DNA of 40,705 bases from JBKQHQ01 sp052148715. GTDB taxonomy: Bacteria > Pseudomonadota > Alphaproteobacteria > Rhizobiales > Xanthobacteraceae. Of the stretch, positions 7,738-15,179 are shown piece after piece. Location: positions 1-40,705 of the forward strand of contig JBKQHQ010000166.1 of the NCBI GenBank assembly GCA_052148715.1. The letters are read 5' to 3'. Below the pieces are notes generated by a model that was given only the letters and a program-made list of their open reading frames with translations, made no database searches and was not told the origin of the DNA. The position numbers and the translations under genes are program-made. Each line of letters starts with the position of its first letter. The first letter of the stretch is position 1.

Positions 7738-7871
7738 CCGGCCCCGGCACATCGCCGGGGCCGGTTCCTCGTCTGCACATGAGTTCCTGACGGCGCGGCG
7801 GGCGATTGCGCGCGCCTGCTTAAGGCAGGCGCGCCGGATGTTCTCCGCCGCCGGCGGAACGCCGGCGGCGG
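7738..7871. terminator. Cluster of three perfect GC hairpins between convergent genes
   Basis: Three perfect stem-loops lie in 134 bp: CCGGCCCCGGC / GCCGGGGCCGG with loop ACATC (7738-7764), GCGCGCCTGC / GCAGGCGCGC with loop TTAAG (7810-7834), and CCGCCGCCGGC / GCCGGCGGCGG with loop GGAAC (7845-7871). They sit between the stop of the ParB-like gene and the stop of the convergent gene at 7914, so bidirectional termination is likely. None is followed by a strong T-run. Confidence 0.65.
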
Positions 7872-7913
7872 CTTGAGCAGTCTGGACCGGCAATTTGCAC
7901 CGAAACCGAAGTG

Positions 7914-9401
7914 TCACCGCTCGGGACTTCCGAGCGTGGCCCGCTGTATGCTGTCCCGTGTCTTGTTGGCTTCGATCGCTTCAACCGACTGGATGTATTC
8001 TGCGATATACTCCGGCGGCAGGCCGTGTTCCCTACCACCGGCAAGGACAAAGTTCTTGTACCAGACGTAGGGTCTGAGGCTGTCGTCGATGTAGTCGGGG
8101 GTGGCGAGATAGGTAAGGACCTTCTGCCTGCGGCCTTTCTCGTTGATGACCGTGACCATCGCGTGCTCGTAGCCGCTGCCGACGCCTTCGGCCTGATCTA
8201 GCTTGGCACGCTCGGCAGGATCGAAGCTGAACAGGACTCCGATCACTCTATTGTTGTTGCCACTGGCGAACGCGTTGCACTTCCCGGACTTGTCCGTGCT
8301 GCGCTTATGGAAGCGAAGCTCATGACCCGGCAAGCTAGCAATGCCGAGCGGCTTACAGCTCAGAACGAGCTTGCGCAGTCGGGCGGCCGACATGTTGGCC
8401 CCGTAGGCAAAATAGACGACTGGCTCCGGTGGCCCGGTTGCTGTTTTTTTCAGCGGCTCGATCGGCGGATCGCCCGGCTTAAGGATAGTGCGCAGCGGAA
8501 CTGTCATGATGCTGTGCTCGTCGGATTCTTCGCCTTCGCGAGTGACGATGGGCTGTCCATTCTCGCGGTCGAGGATTGGAACGGGCCTGCCGGTCCATCC
8601 GCAATCGGCGCAGCGCGGTCGTTCCCAGAGTACGCCGGGTGCCGCGGTATTTTCGCCCTGTTCCGGTTCGAGATGCGGCGAGCCGCAGTTCGGGCATTCC
8701 TCAGGCACACCGCGCAACTCGCGAAGAATCAATGAGGTCGCCATGCCGATGGCGTGCTGGATCAACGAGTGCGCCATGTCGGCATCAATCCAGGTGGACG
8801 ACTTTGAATGCGTCAGCCAGTTGGAAAACGTCCATGCGGACTCAAGCGCACCTTTGAGGACCCCGCGACGCTCTTTGTTGGTGTCGCCCGGCAGAAGATC
8901 GTTGCAGATGATTTCCATCCACGCGCGGAAGTTCGCACGCTGTGGCGGCTTGTCGGTCCACACTGCCGCGTCCTGGGCTACGCCGATCAGTTCAAGTAGT
9001 GCCTCCCGGCAGCGGACGCCGACGGCCTGATAGTCCGAGAGGTTATGCGCCTGGGCCACGGCGGTGCCGGCTTCCTCTATCTTCGCGAAGACGGAACCGA
9101 ACGGGAGGATGCGCAGATCGTCTTCCTGTTGTTCTTCCGTGCGCGGGATGCGGAGGATTAGGCCAATATGGAAGGTCAGAGCAAGGTCCATACTTGGGAA
9201 TTGCTCCTGAGAGTAGAGGTTCGTGCCGCCCGTGATGACCCACCAACGATCCTTTTCGGTGTGAATGTCCCACACGTCGTGGCGGGTGTTCAGGACGGCT
9301 TCCGAGTAGACCTTCTGCATGAAGGTCACTTCGAGGTCGGGCGCCTGCCATTCAAAGTATTCGCGGACTTCCTCGATCTCCTCTTCGGTAGCTTTCAACA
9401 T
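7914..9401 (-). CDS. Helical domain - zinc ribbon - gamma-glutamylcyclotransferase-like fusion
   Basis: The 495-residue protein has three recognisable parts. Residues about 110-230 are an all-helical region ending in a SNWLTHSKSSTWIDADMA stretch, which reminds me of HEPN-like helical domains found in restriction-associated proteins; this is tentative. Residues 236-267 form a zinc ribbon (C236, C239, C264, C267). Residues about 328-480 are a GGCT-like fold with the glycine loop YFAYGANM (330-337) and an EG at 405-406 matching the catalytic glutamate region of gamma-glutamylcyclotransferases. The start has AGGAG seven bases upstream. It precedes, in transcription direction, nothing else; the gene at 9435 lies upstream on the same strand with a 33-bp gap, so the two may be one operon. 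The neighbourhood of nuclease genes suggests a defence role, but that is inference. Confidence 0.75.
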   Translation of the reverse strand: MLKATEEEIEEVREYFEWQAPDLEVTFMQKVYSEAVLNTRHDVWDIHTEKDRWWVITGGTNLYSQEQFPSMDLALTFHIGLILRIPRTEEQQEDDLRILPFGSVFAKIEEAGTAVAQAHNLSDYQAVGVRCREALLELIGVAQDAAVWTDKPPQRANFRAWMEIICNDLLPGDTNKERRGVLKGALESAWTFSNWLTHSKSSTWIDADMAHSLIQHAIGMATSLILRELRGVPEECPNCGSPHLEPEQGENTAAPGVLWERPRCADCGWTGRPVPILDRENGQPIVTREGEESDEHSIMTVPLRTILKPGDPPIEPLKKTATGPPEPVVYFAYGANMSAARLRKLVLSCKPLGIASLPGHELRFHKRSTDKSGKCNAFASGNNNRVIGVLFSFDPAERAKLDQAEGVGSGYEHAMVTVINEKGRRQKVLTYLATPDYIDDSLRPYVWYKNFVLAGGREHGLPPEYIAEYIQSVEAIEANKTRDSIQRATLGSPER

Positions 9402-9434
9402 GATCGGCTCCTGCCGTGAGCTCGTCGCAGGGGT

Positions 9435-10427
9435 CTACAGCACCAGGCCGTCCTTCACCGAGCAATATGCACGCTTGTAGCACTGCTCGACCACGCGCCG
9501 ATTGTAGCGTGCGAGCATATCGAGGTTGTTGCGCAGGAAGGTGACATTGATCGTTTTCTCTCGGAGGCGTTCCCACGAGGCAATTGCCTGCGCGATAAAC
9601 TCCGGTGAGGCTTTGCCCTGCAAGAGTGTTGCGGGATCGGCGAAGATGAAGTCAGCGAAAGCGGTGGCACAGAGGTTGAACGAGAACGCCATATGCGGGC
9701 CATCCTCGATGGGCTGGCTGAATCCCCGGTCGGAGAGCAGGCAGCGGTCGCTGTCGTATTCACAGACGAAGGCGGCGACATGCATCTTCCGGTTCTCAAG
9801 CAGGGCCTTGATCATCTCCTCGAACAAATTCGGCCGCCCCTCGGCCATCGGCACCAGCAGCATGAACAGCAGGCGCAACCATTCGACATACTGCGCGTCG
9901 CTGATACCGAGCTGGGCGCACACATGCGCCTGGTGTGGCTTCCTGCCGCTCACAATGCGGCGGTAATCCGCGAGCAGCACTGGGTCTGTTGGATCGTAGC
10001 TGGCGACACCGGGGAAGCTATTGAGGACCTTGACGATGGAAAACGGATTGCGCACGAAATTTAGGAGCTTGGCCGCGAACAGATCGATGATCTCGGTCTT
10101 GATGTCACCGCTGCGAGCATTGAGTTTGGCGAGCAAGCTCTTTGTATGGGCCTCGATGTGAGCTTCGTATTTGTGGAACAGCGACTCGAAATTGAGCCGC
10201 AGAGAGCTGCCGCCCGGTATGTCGAAGCTGAAAAGGTCGAAGAGCGACAGGTTGCTGCCGATTAGCCTGCCGTTCTGGCTTTCGATAGCGAGGGTGTAGT
10301 TCTCTCGGTTGACAACCTCGAAGGAGTAGATACGCAGTTTGCGCGCGCCAGCCTGCGGGTTCATGGCGTTAAGCTTCTGCTCGACTCTGGTCAGGAAGTG
10401 CTGGTTGCGTGTGTCGTTCTCTAGCAT
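9435..10427 (-). CDS. Hypothetical protein, weakly DUF4238-like
   Basis: A 330-residue soluble protein from the ATG at 10427; a TTG two codons upstream is an alternative. The N terminus has an NQHFL motif (about residues 8-12) and the C terminus has a ...LARYNRRVVEQCYKRAYCS segment. That start-and-end pattern is reminiscent of DUF4238 proteins, but the middle gives no match I can confirm. There are no membrane segments or obvious catalytic motif. It is transcribed with the GGCT-like fusion (33-bp gap), and diverges from the Mrr-like nuclease gene across 306 bp. The pair may form one accessory or defence unit. Function unknown. Confidence 0.65.
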   Translation of the reverse strand: MLENDTRNQHFLTRVEQKLNAMNPQAGARKLRIYSFEVVNRENYTLAIESQNGRLIGSNLSLFDLFSFDIPGGSSLRLNFESLFHKYEAHIEAHTKSLLAKLNARSGDIKTEIIDLFAAKLLNFVRNPFSIVKVLNSFPGVASYDPTDPVLLADYRRIVSGRKPHQAHVCAQLGISDAQYVEWLRLLFMLLVPMAEGRPNLFEEMIKALLENRKMHVAAFVCEYDSDRCLLSDRGFSQPIEDGPHMAFSFNLCATAFADFIFADPATLLQGKASPEFIAQAIASWERLREKTINVTFLRNNLDMLARYNRRVVEQCYKRAYCSVKDGLVL

Positions 10428-10733
10428 GCCCAACCCTAGTCGTACCCCGACCCAGCAAACTCCTAATAGTTCGCCGAGGATAATGCCATCGCGGCGCGTA
10501 AGAACAAAGAAAGAACGTCAAATCCATGGCAGGCCTGTGAAAAATGCGTATCCGCGCCGAATTTCACGCATGATAATGTCCGTCATCAATCATAGATTGT
10601 GCCGCAGGTGCGATCGGGCAAGGGTTGATGCCATGGATTAAGCTCGGCTATGCGGCTTTGACAGGCTTCCCGGAGGCGGCGCAGAAACGCACGCCGAGCC
10701 GTTGCATGCTAGGCGACGAGGAGCGAGAACCGC
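10428..10733. promoter_or_regulatory. Divergent promoter region, no gene
   Basis: This 306-bp gap separates two diverging genes and must hold promoters for both. It is more AT-rich than its surroundings around 10450-10600. I see no strong inverted repeat and no credible small gene in it. Confidence 0.4.
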
Positions 10734-11645
10734 ATGGCAGACTATAAGGAGCTGGAAAAACTCGTAGCGCGCATCCAGCAGCAACTCGCGCCTAGGTCAG
10801 AGGTCATACATAACACGAAGCTTATGGGGCGTCGTACGCAGCGCATGCGTCAAATCGATGTGCTGGTAAAAGATAAAGTTGCGCAATTCAACATCAATAT
10901 CATTATCGATTGCAAGGATTACAAACATCCGGTTGATGTCAAAGGCGTCGAAGAATTTTACGGATTGCTCGACGATGTAGGCGCACAAAAAGGCGTCCTA
11001 GTGTGCCCTAAGGGCTTTACTGACACGGCTAAGGTCCGCGCGGAGGGGTTGCAGATTGACCTCTATAGCCCTGTCGATACTGACCCGCACAAATGGCAGG
11101 TGAAAGTGGCGATCCCGGCGCTTTGCGACTTTCGCAGCGCCGCAATCTCTTTCGGCGTCATGTTCTCGGCCCCACTGCCGATGCGCATTCTGCCGGGGTT
11201 TTTCAACAACCATGTTTTTAGCAAGCAGACCGGAAAACAGCTTGGCACAATCGCGGGCTGCGCGGTAGAGAGATGGAACAATGGCGGTTTCCCTACTGGC
11301 GTAGGCGAGCACGAAAATCTCCCTATCTTTGAGGAGGAGGTCACATCAGATAACGGCTACGGAATGCAGGCTCCCATGCGGTTGTACGTTGGGCTGCATG
11401 TGACGCGCGAGCTGTATTTCGGGCAGCAGCCAATTACTAAAATCTCTGGCTTCAAAGACGAGATCAAAGGCGGCGTTATCGCAAATGCTTTTCAGGTTGG
11501 CATGCTCGACCCGGAGGAAATCGAAAAGTCCTGGACGAAGATCGATGACGAAGCGAAGGCACCGATCCGGCCCGTCATCACGATGACGGGGCTCGTGGGT
11601 TGGGTTGAGCCGGAATCAGAGAAGATCATGAGGGGGCTATTTTAA
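10734..11645 (+). CDS. Mrr-like restriction endonuclease family protein
   Basis: The 303-residue protein has an N-terminal PD-(D/E)xK nuclease fold of the Mrr/restriction-endonuclease-like type: a conserved early Glu-rich helix (residues 5-17), RQIDVLV with D42, then IIIDCKDY with D59-C-K61 as the D/E-x-K pair, and a following helix with GVEEFYGLLDDVGAQKGVLVCP. The C-terminal half (about 110-303) is not recognisable and may be a sensor or target-recognition domain. GAGGAG lies about ten bases before the ATG. It has no partner methylase next to it, which fits a modification-dependent or standalone defence nuclease. Base composition is visibly less GC-rich than neighbours, a sign of separate acquisition. 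Confidence 0.8.
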   Translation: MADYKELEKLVARIQQQLAPRSEVIHNTKLMGRRTQRMRQIDVLVKDKVAQFNINIIIDCKDYKHPVDVKGVEEFYGLLDDVGAQKGVLVCPKGFTDTAKVRAEGLQIDLYSPVDTDPHKWQVKVAIPALCDFRSAAISFGVMFSAPLPMRILPGFFNNHVFSKQTGKQLGTIAGCAVERWNNGGFPTGVGEHENLPIFEEEVTSDNGYGMQAPMRLYVGLHVTRELYFGQQPITKISGFKDEIKGGVIANAFQVGMLDPEEIEKSWTKIDDEAKAPIRPVITMTGLVGWVEPESEKIMRGLF

Positions 11646-11659
11646 GAAGGCATGCTCGC

Positions 11660-11836
11660 GGTGCAAAAATCAAGATATTCGAAGCGCTTGAGAAAATCGG
11701 CGAGTTGCAGCAATTTGACGTCGGTTCGTAAATCTGTGCATTGAAAATCGGTCACGCGCAGGCAGACACAAACAGCCGCTTGCGCCAGGCGCGTCGACGC
11801 GCCGGCTTCACTTCTGGCACGGCGGCTCGTCGTTAG
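11660..11836 (+). pseudogene. Truncated duplicate of the XRE/S24 regulator 5' region
   Basis: Two blocks repeat the DNA at 4708-4960 in the same orientation. The first (11660-11717) encodes GAKIKIFEALEKIGELQQFDVGS and a stop. The second (11741-11836) encodes KIGHAQADTNSRLRQARRRAGFTSGTAARR and a stop, matching the first 31 residues of the intact regulator. A 40-bp stretch (11754-11793) is identical to 4875-4914. The copy has lost about 73 bp between the blocks and everything after codon 31. It ends 30 bp before the recombinase gene, which suggests that an insertion or recombination event cut it. Confidence 0.8.
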
Positions 11837-11865
11837 CTTCGTTCGCAAGTCTCGGCGGCCGTCGA

Positions 11866-12852
11866 TCAAATCGTAATCCGCTCGACTTCGTCGAGCGTGA
11901 TTTCGTCGCCCGTACGGTCGTAGAGCTTGGTTGTGCGGGGGCTCTCGTGCGCGGCCATCGCTTGCGCGTTCTCGAGCGTGCCGCCGGCCTCGAGGTATGC
12001 CGTGATCCCGGTAGCCCGGAAGGTGTGGCAGCCGATCTTCACCTTCATGCCGAGCTCGGCCGCGCGGCGCTGGATCATGCGCCAAGCGTCGACCCGATGC
12101 ATCGCAGTTGCCGCGAGATCGCCAGTGCGGCCGATCGCCGAGCGAAAGAGTGGGCTTTTCTCGTCGCCGCCGATATCGGCGGCACGGATGTACTCGTCGA
12201 TGAAGGCTTCGAGCTTGTGATGCGCTGGCATCTCGTGCTGCTTGCCGCCTTTTTCGTGGAGTCGGACCCACCAGCGTTTGCCGTTGGCGAAATAATCCTC
12301 AACTCGCATCGAGACGACGGCACCGACGCGGGCGAAGGCGTAAGTCATGACACCGATCAGGGCGCGATCGCGCAGACCCACCAGCGTCGAGGTGTCGATG
12401 CTCTCGATCAAGGCACGAGCTTGGTCGGCGACGAGGACCGGGGTCTTGCCGCGCTTGACGACATGCTTTGGCCCGCGCACGGCGTGGGCCGGGTTGACGG
12501 TGAGGATCCCGCCGGTGACGAGCCAGTCGAAGCACATGCGGATGGCGGCGAGGTGCTGCTTGACGGTCGGCTTGGACATTCTGGCACCGAGCGCTTCGAC
12601 ATAGGCGGCGACGTGCAGCGGCTCGATATCGACGAGCTGACCGATCTTGTGGCGGTCGACCCAGGCGAAGAAGTCCGTGACGGCCCGGTAATAGGCGATG
12701 CGGGTGTTCTTATTGCGGATGGTGGCGGCGAAGAATTCCAGGAAGCGGCGCGAGGCGGTGTCGCCGGCGGCGGCGACGATCGCCGGCACCGCCATGCGGG
12801 CGCGAACCGATCCGAGCGGTTTTTGGGGTCTGATGGCGGGCAGGTCGTTCAT
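11866..12852 (-). CDS. Tyrosine recombinase/integrase
   Basis: The protein has 328 residues, the usual length of an XerC-like recombinase. Residues about 32-125 form the core-binding (SAM-like) domain. The catalytic domain carries the full set: R175 (FARVGAVVSM), a beta-hairpin lysine in KGGKQHE (201-207), H276-x-x-R279 (CHTFRATG), H302 (AAHESPRTT) and Y311 (KLYDR). It should therefore be active. It is transcribed alone toward the truncated regulator remnant and is preceded by a perfect inverted repeat at 12863-12886. It could resolve plasmid dimers, or could have moved the defence genes that flank it on both sides; the sequence does not decide this. An att core is not identified. Confidence 0.93.
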   Translation of the reverse strand: MNDLPAIRPQKPLGSVRARMAVPAIVAAAGDTASRRFLEFFAATIRNKNTRIAYYRAVTDFFAWVDRHKIGQLVDIEPLHVAAYVEALGARMSKPTVKQHLAAIRMCFDWLVTGGILTVNPAHAVRGPKHVVKRGKTPVLVADQARALIESIDTSTLVGLRDRALIGVMTYAFARVGAVVSMRVEDYFANGKRWWVRLHEKGGKQHEMPAHHKLEAFIDEYIRAADIGGDEKSPLFRSAIGRTGDLAATAMHRVDAWRMIQRRAAELGMKVKIGCHTFRATGITAYLEAGGTLENAQAMAAHESPRTTKLYDRTGDEITLDEVERITI

Positions 12853-12862
12853 GCCGGATAGT

Positions 12863-12886
12863 GTAACATAACGTCCTTTATGTTAC
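12863..12886. promoter_or_regulatory. Inverted repeat upstream of the recombinase gene
   Basis: GTAACATAA and TTATGTTAC are perfect 9-bp arms separated by six bases, 10 bp upstream of the recombinase start codon in AT-rich DNA. This is a typical position for an operator or for recombinase binding arms. No other gene lies in the 148 bp between this recombinase and the next gene. A loosely similar ATAACTGCTACGTTACAC occurs at about 16370-16390. Confidence 0.5.
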
Positions 12887-13000
12887 GTTAAAATTTCTGT
12901 CCTCTTCACGGACACCAGCCGTCGATTCGCAAGTGTTGTGGTAAAAATACACGGCGCATTAAGCCGGACCGATTGTCGGCCCGGAGCAAGCCAGCTCGGC

Positions 13001-14959
13001 CTACAGGAGCGCGTTCAGGGCATTGAAAGCCGCTGCCGCCCGCTCCAGCGTTATCGATACCGCGGGTGTGTCTCCGTCAAGCACATGCGGATTTCGGATC
13101 AACCAGGAGGCAGGCGTAAAATGGTCATACATAGGAATAGCTTCCGGCATGAGCCTGAAGAGCGCCTCGGCTTTTTTGACTTGGCGGCTCGTTGAAGGTT
13201 CAGCCTCTGCGAGTTTTGCTACCGACAAAATATTCGCGGGCGGAAGTGCATAGGCACGGTTGACAATTTCGATGAAAAGCTCCGGTTCGAAGAAATCTTC
13301 AATGTCGCTCTCATCTTTGAGAGTGAACTCTGCGGCCGTAAAAAAATGTCCAGCCTTCAATATCTCCGAGCGTCGAAGCTGCTCGATCTTCCGCTTGTCA
13401 CCTACCCCCTGATCCGCCAGCACCGCTACGTGCAGCAAGTTCCCACCGAACAGGGAAACGAACGGCTGAACTTTGTCGATACCTCCCGTCGGGCATAGCG
13501 TCCAGCGAGGATCGAGACCCACTTTCTTGCGCTGCTTGAGAGCCTCAGAGAGAGCCTGAAGGTACAGAATATCGGACGGACCCTCGACCAAAAGCGTGTG
13601 TTTTCCCACAAAAAGCGTTTGCGTTATGTCGAAGCCGAGCGCCCCCTGTAAGGGAAACAGTGAGTCCTTGTCGGTGACAAGCACATCGCCGCGAATCTTC
13701 GTTCCTCTTACAATCGGCCGCCCTTGTTTCGGATGTTCGACGACATCCTCCACGATTTTGACTGAGGAAAAATTGTCAGGAGGCACCATGAAGGGGGAAT
13801 GAGCGGAGTATATGACTTGATGGTACGGCTTCAGTTTTTCGTTGAAGTACCGCAGCAAGTCCTGCTGGGCTCTGCCGTGCAGCGTAAGACCGGGTTCGTC
13901 CAGCAAAATGATCACGTTGCCCCGCGCTTGCCGAATTTGGGTGAACTGCACGAGAAACGAGAAAAACCATATGAACCCTGCACTACGTTCAGAAAACGGA
14001 ACGCTAGCACGGTGAAGAGTGTTCCGAACGCGCGCGCGCACAATAGGGCCGGAATTGAACGGTGCGGGGTCTGCTGGCCGACCTTCCGACAGGTTCACCT
14101 CGACTTCAAGGGCGGTGTTCTGAGTCCAATATTCGAATATCTGGTCGGTAATTCGATTAGACGCCGCTTCACACTTCGCTTTCAAGTCCTCGAACTTGGT
14201 CGAATCGCGGAGTTCTTCCAGGCTTGTTTTCGCATAGTCCAAGAAGTCTAGAAATATTTGATCTCCAGTATCTGCAATCTTCCCCTTCTCCCCGATAAGC
14301 TTGTTGACAGATACTTCACCGCTCATGCGGTCAAAATGAGAAAATAATACCAACGTTGGCGTGCGGGATGACAGAATTGCAACGGCGCGTTCGAGGATGT
14401 TTCCATCAGGGTAGGTTTTAAGATGCTCAAGCAGCTTGTTCTGCCGATCCGTGCGCTGTGTTGCGCCCGTCAGGGCCTTGAATGCTTCCCCTCCCGTCTT
14501 CACTCCTTCAAGGACGGTTCGCTCACCGCTATCTAGCTCAAAGACGCCGGCCAAATGCACCACCGCCGCCCGCTCATCACGTGGGATGCCCCACTCAGCA
14601 CTGCCGTAACCGTAGCCTCGTAAAATCGTGACCTCATTACCGGTCAGAAAATCGGGGCCAAAATCTTTTGCGAGCTCGTCTTTATCGCCTTGTTCGACCA
14701 CCCACTTCGTAGTGGCTACGATAGCCATGCCGTCCGGATGGCGTGCTTTGAAATCGGCCGCAAATCGGCGTGGATAATCGCGTGTCTGATCATAGCCGGG
14801 ATCAACCTTTCCATAAGGACGGAGTAGGTGAAGAGCCTGAAGCGCAGCGCTCTTCCCCGCCTCGTTTTTCCCGACAAGGCAAGTGATATCGCCAATCTCG
14901 AACACCGTTGAGTCTTCTATCGATCGGAAATTTTGTATTTGCACGGATCTAAGTCTCAT
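13001..14959 (-). CDS. OLD-family ATP-dependent nuclease (ABC-type ATPase plus TOPRIM)
   Basis: The 652-residue protein opens with the SMC/RecF-like start LRSVQIQNFRSIED and a Walker A loop GKNEAGKS at 30-37. The centre contains a signature-like FSERSAGFIWFF segment and the Walker B VIILLDEPGLTLHG. The C-terminal part has a TOPRIM domain with HTLLVEGPSDILYLQAL and a following VAVLADQGVGD. This architecture is the OLD family, whose members act as phage defence nucleases alone or with a helicase. No UvrD-like (GajB) helicase is adjacent, so it is not a plain Gabija pair. AGGAGG precedes the ATG by five bases. It diverges from the HerA-like gene across a cluster of palindromic operators, and a 62-codon ORF overlaps its start by ATGA. 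Confidence 0.88.
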   Translation of the reverse strand: MRLRSVQIQNFRSIEDSTVFEIGDITCLVGKNEAGKSAALQALHLLRPYGKVDPGYDQTRDYPRRFAADFKARHPDGMAIVATTKWVVEQGDKDELAKDFGPDFLTGNEVTILRGYGYGSAEWGIPRDERAAVVHLAGVFELDSGERTVLEGVKTGGEAFKALTGATQRTDRQNKLLEHLKTYPDGNILERAVAILSSRTPTLVLFSHFDRMSGEVSVNKLIGEKGKIADTGDQIFLDFLDYAKTSLEELRDSTKFEDLKAKCEAASNRITDQIFEYWTQNTALEVEVNLSEGRPADPAPFNSGPIVRARVRNTLHRASVPFSERSAGFIWFFSFLVQFTQIRQARGNVIILLDEPGLTLHGRAQQDLLRYFNEKLKPYHQVIYSAHSPFMVPPDNFSSVKIVEDVVEHPKQGRPIVRGTKIRGDVLVTDKDSLFPLQGALGFDITQTLFVGKHTLLVEGPSDILYLQALSEALKQRKKVGLDPRWTLCPTGGIDKVQPFVSLFGGNLLHVAVLADQGVGDKRKIEQLRRSEILKAGHFFTAAEFTLKDESDIEDFFEPELFIEIVNRAYALPPANILSVAKLAEAEPSTSRQVKKAEALFRLMPEAIPMYDHFTPASWLIRNPHVLDGDTPAVSITLERAAAAFNALNALL

Positions 14960-15144
14960 ATTGCCTCCTGCTTCCGCTTTGTCACGGCGGAATGGGAAAA
15001 TAGGCCTCTAAAACAACGTATGTCAAAGTGCTCTATGCCCCTGGACACCAGTGCGGCAGTTCCAACTTTCAAACCCAGCGTCTCCGCTTTTCTAGCCGGT
15101 ATGTCAAAATTGACATACCGGCTATCTTTGCCGCCGACGCCCAT
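14956..15144 (-). CDS. Possible small upstream ORF coupled to the OLD gene
   Basis: The 62-codon frame ends in an ATGA overlap with the OLD start codon, as translationally coupled genes do. It contains NFDIPARKAETLGLKVGTAALVS, faintly like small AbrB- or Mop-type beta-barrel domains. Against it: the frame starts inside a palindromic operator, runs through the larger palindrome, and has no ribosome site. It may be chance. Confidence 0.25.
   Translation of the reverse strand: MGVGGKDSRYVNFDIPARKAETLGLKVGTAALVSRGIEHFDIRCFRGLFSHSAVTKRKQEAI
15093..15124. promoter_or_regulatory. Large palindromic operator
   Basis: TAGCCGGTATGTCAA and TTGACATACCGGCTA are perfect 15-bp arms around an AA spacer. The inner ATGTCAA/TTGACAT core recurs at 15143-15158, and a shorter TGTCA/TGACA version lies at 15161-15174. 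The sites lie between the divergent OLD and HerA-like genes, so they probably bind one dimeric repressor that controls both. The HTH tail of the HerA-like protein is a candidate binder. Confidence 0.75.
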
Positions 15145-15174
15145 GTCAAAATTGACATAGTGTCATTTTTGACA
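15143..15174. promoter_or_regulatory. Two further copies of the operator core next to the HerA-like start
   Basis: The first copy (15143-15158) has ATGTCAA and TTGACAT arms with a 2-bp spacer. The second (15161-15174) has TGTCA and TGACA arms around TTTT and ends five bases before the ATG at 15180. A repressor on this site would block ribosome or polymerase access to the HerA-like gene. A half site, TATGTCAAAG, also occurs at about 15018-15027. Confidence 0.7.
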
Positions 15175-15179
15175 TAGAA

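Noticed and set aside
5930..7780. 616-codon open frame on the minus strand
   Set aside because: It is the mirror of the ParB-like gene; the plus strand has the domain matches, leader and ribosome site.
11947..12861. 304-codon plus-strand frame
   Set aside because: Antisense to the tyrosine recombinase, whose catalytic residues are complete.
13001..14959. Gabija system
   Set aside because: The OLD/TOPRIM protein resembles GajA, but no UvrD-like GajB helicase is adjacent; the neighbour is a HerA-like ATPase read divergently.
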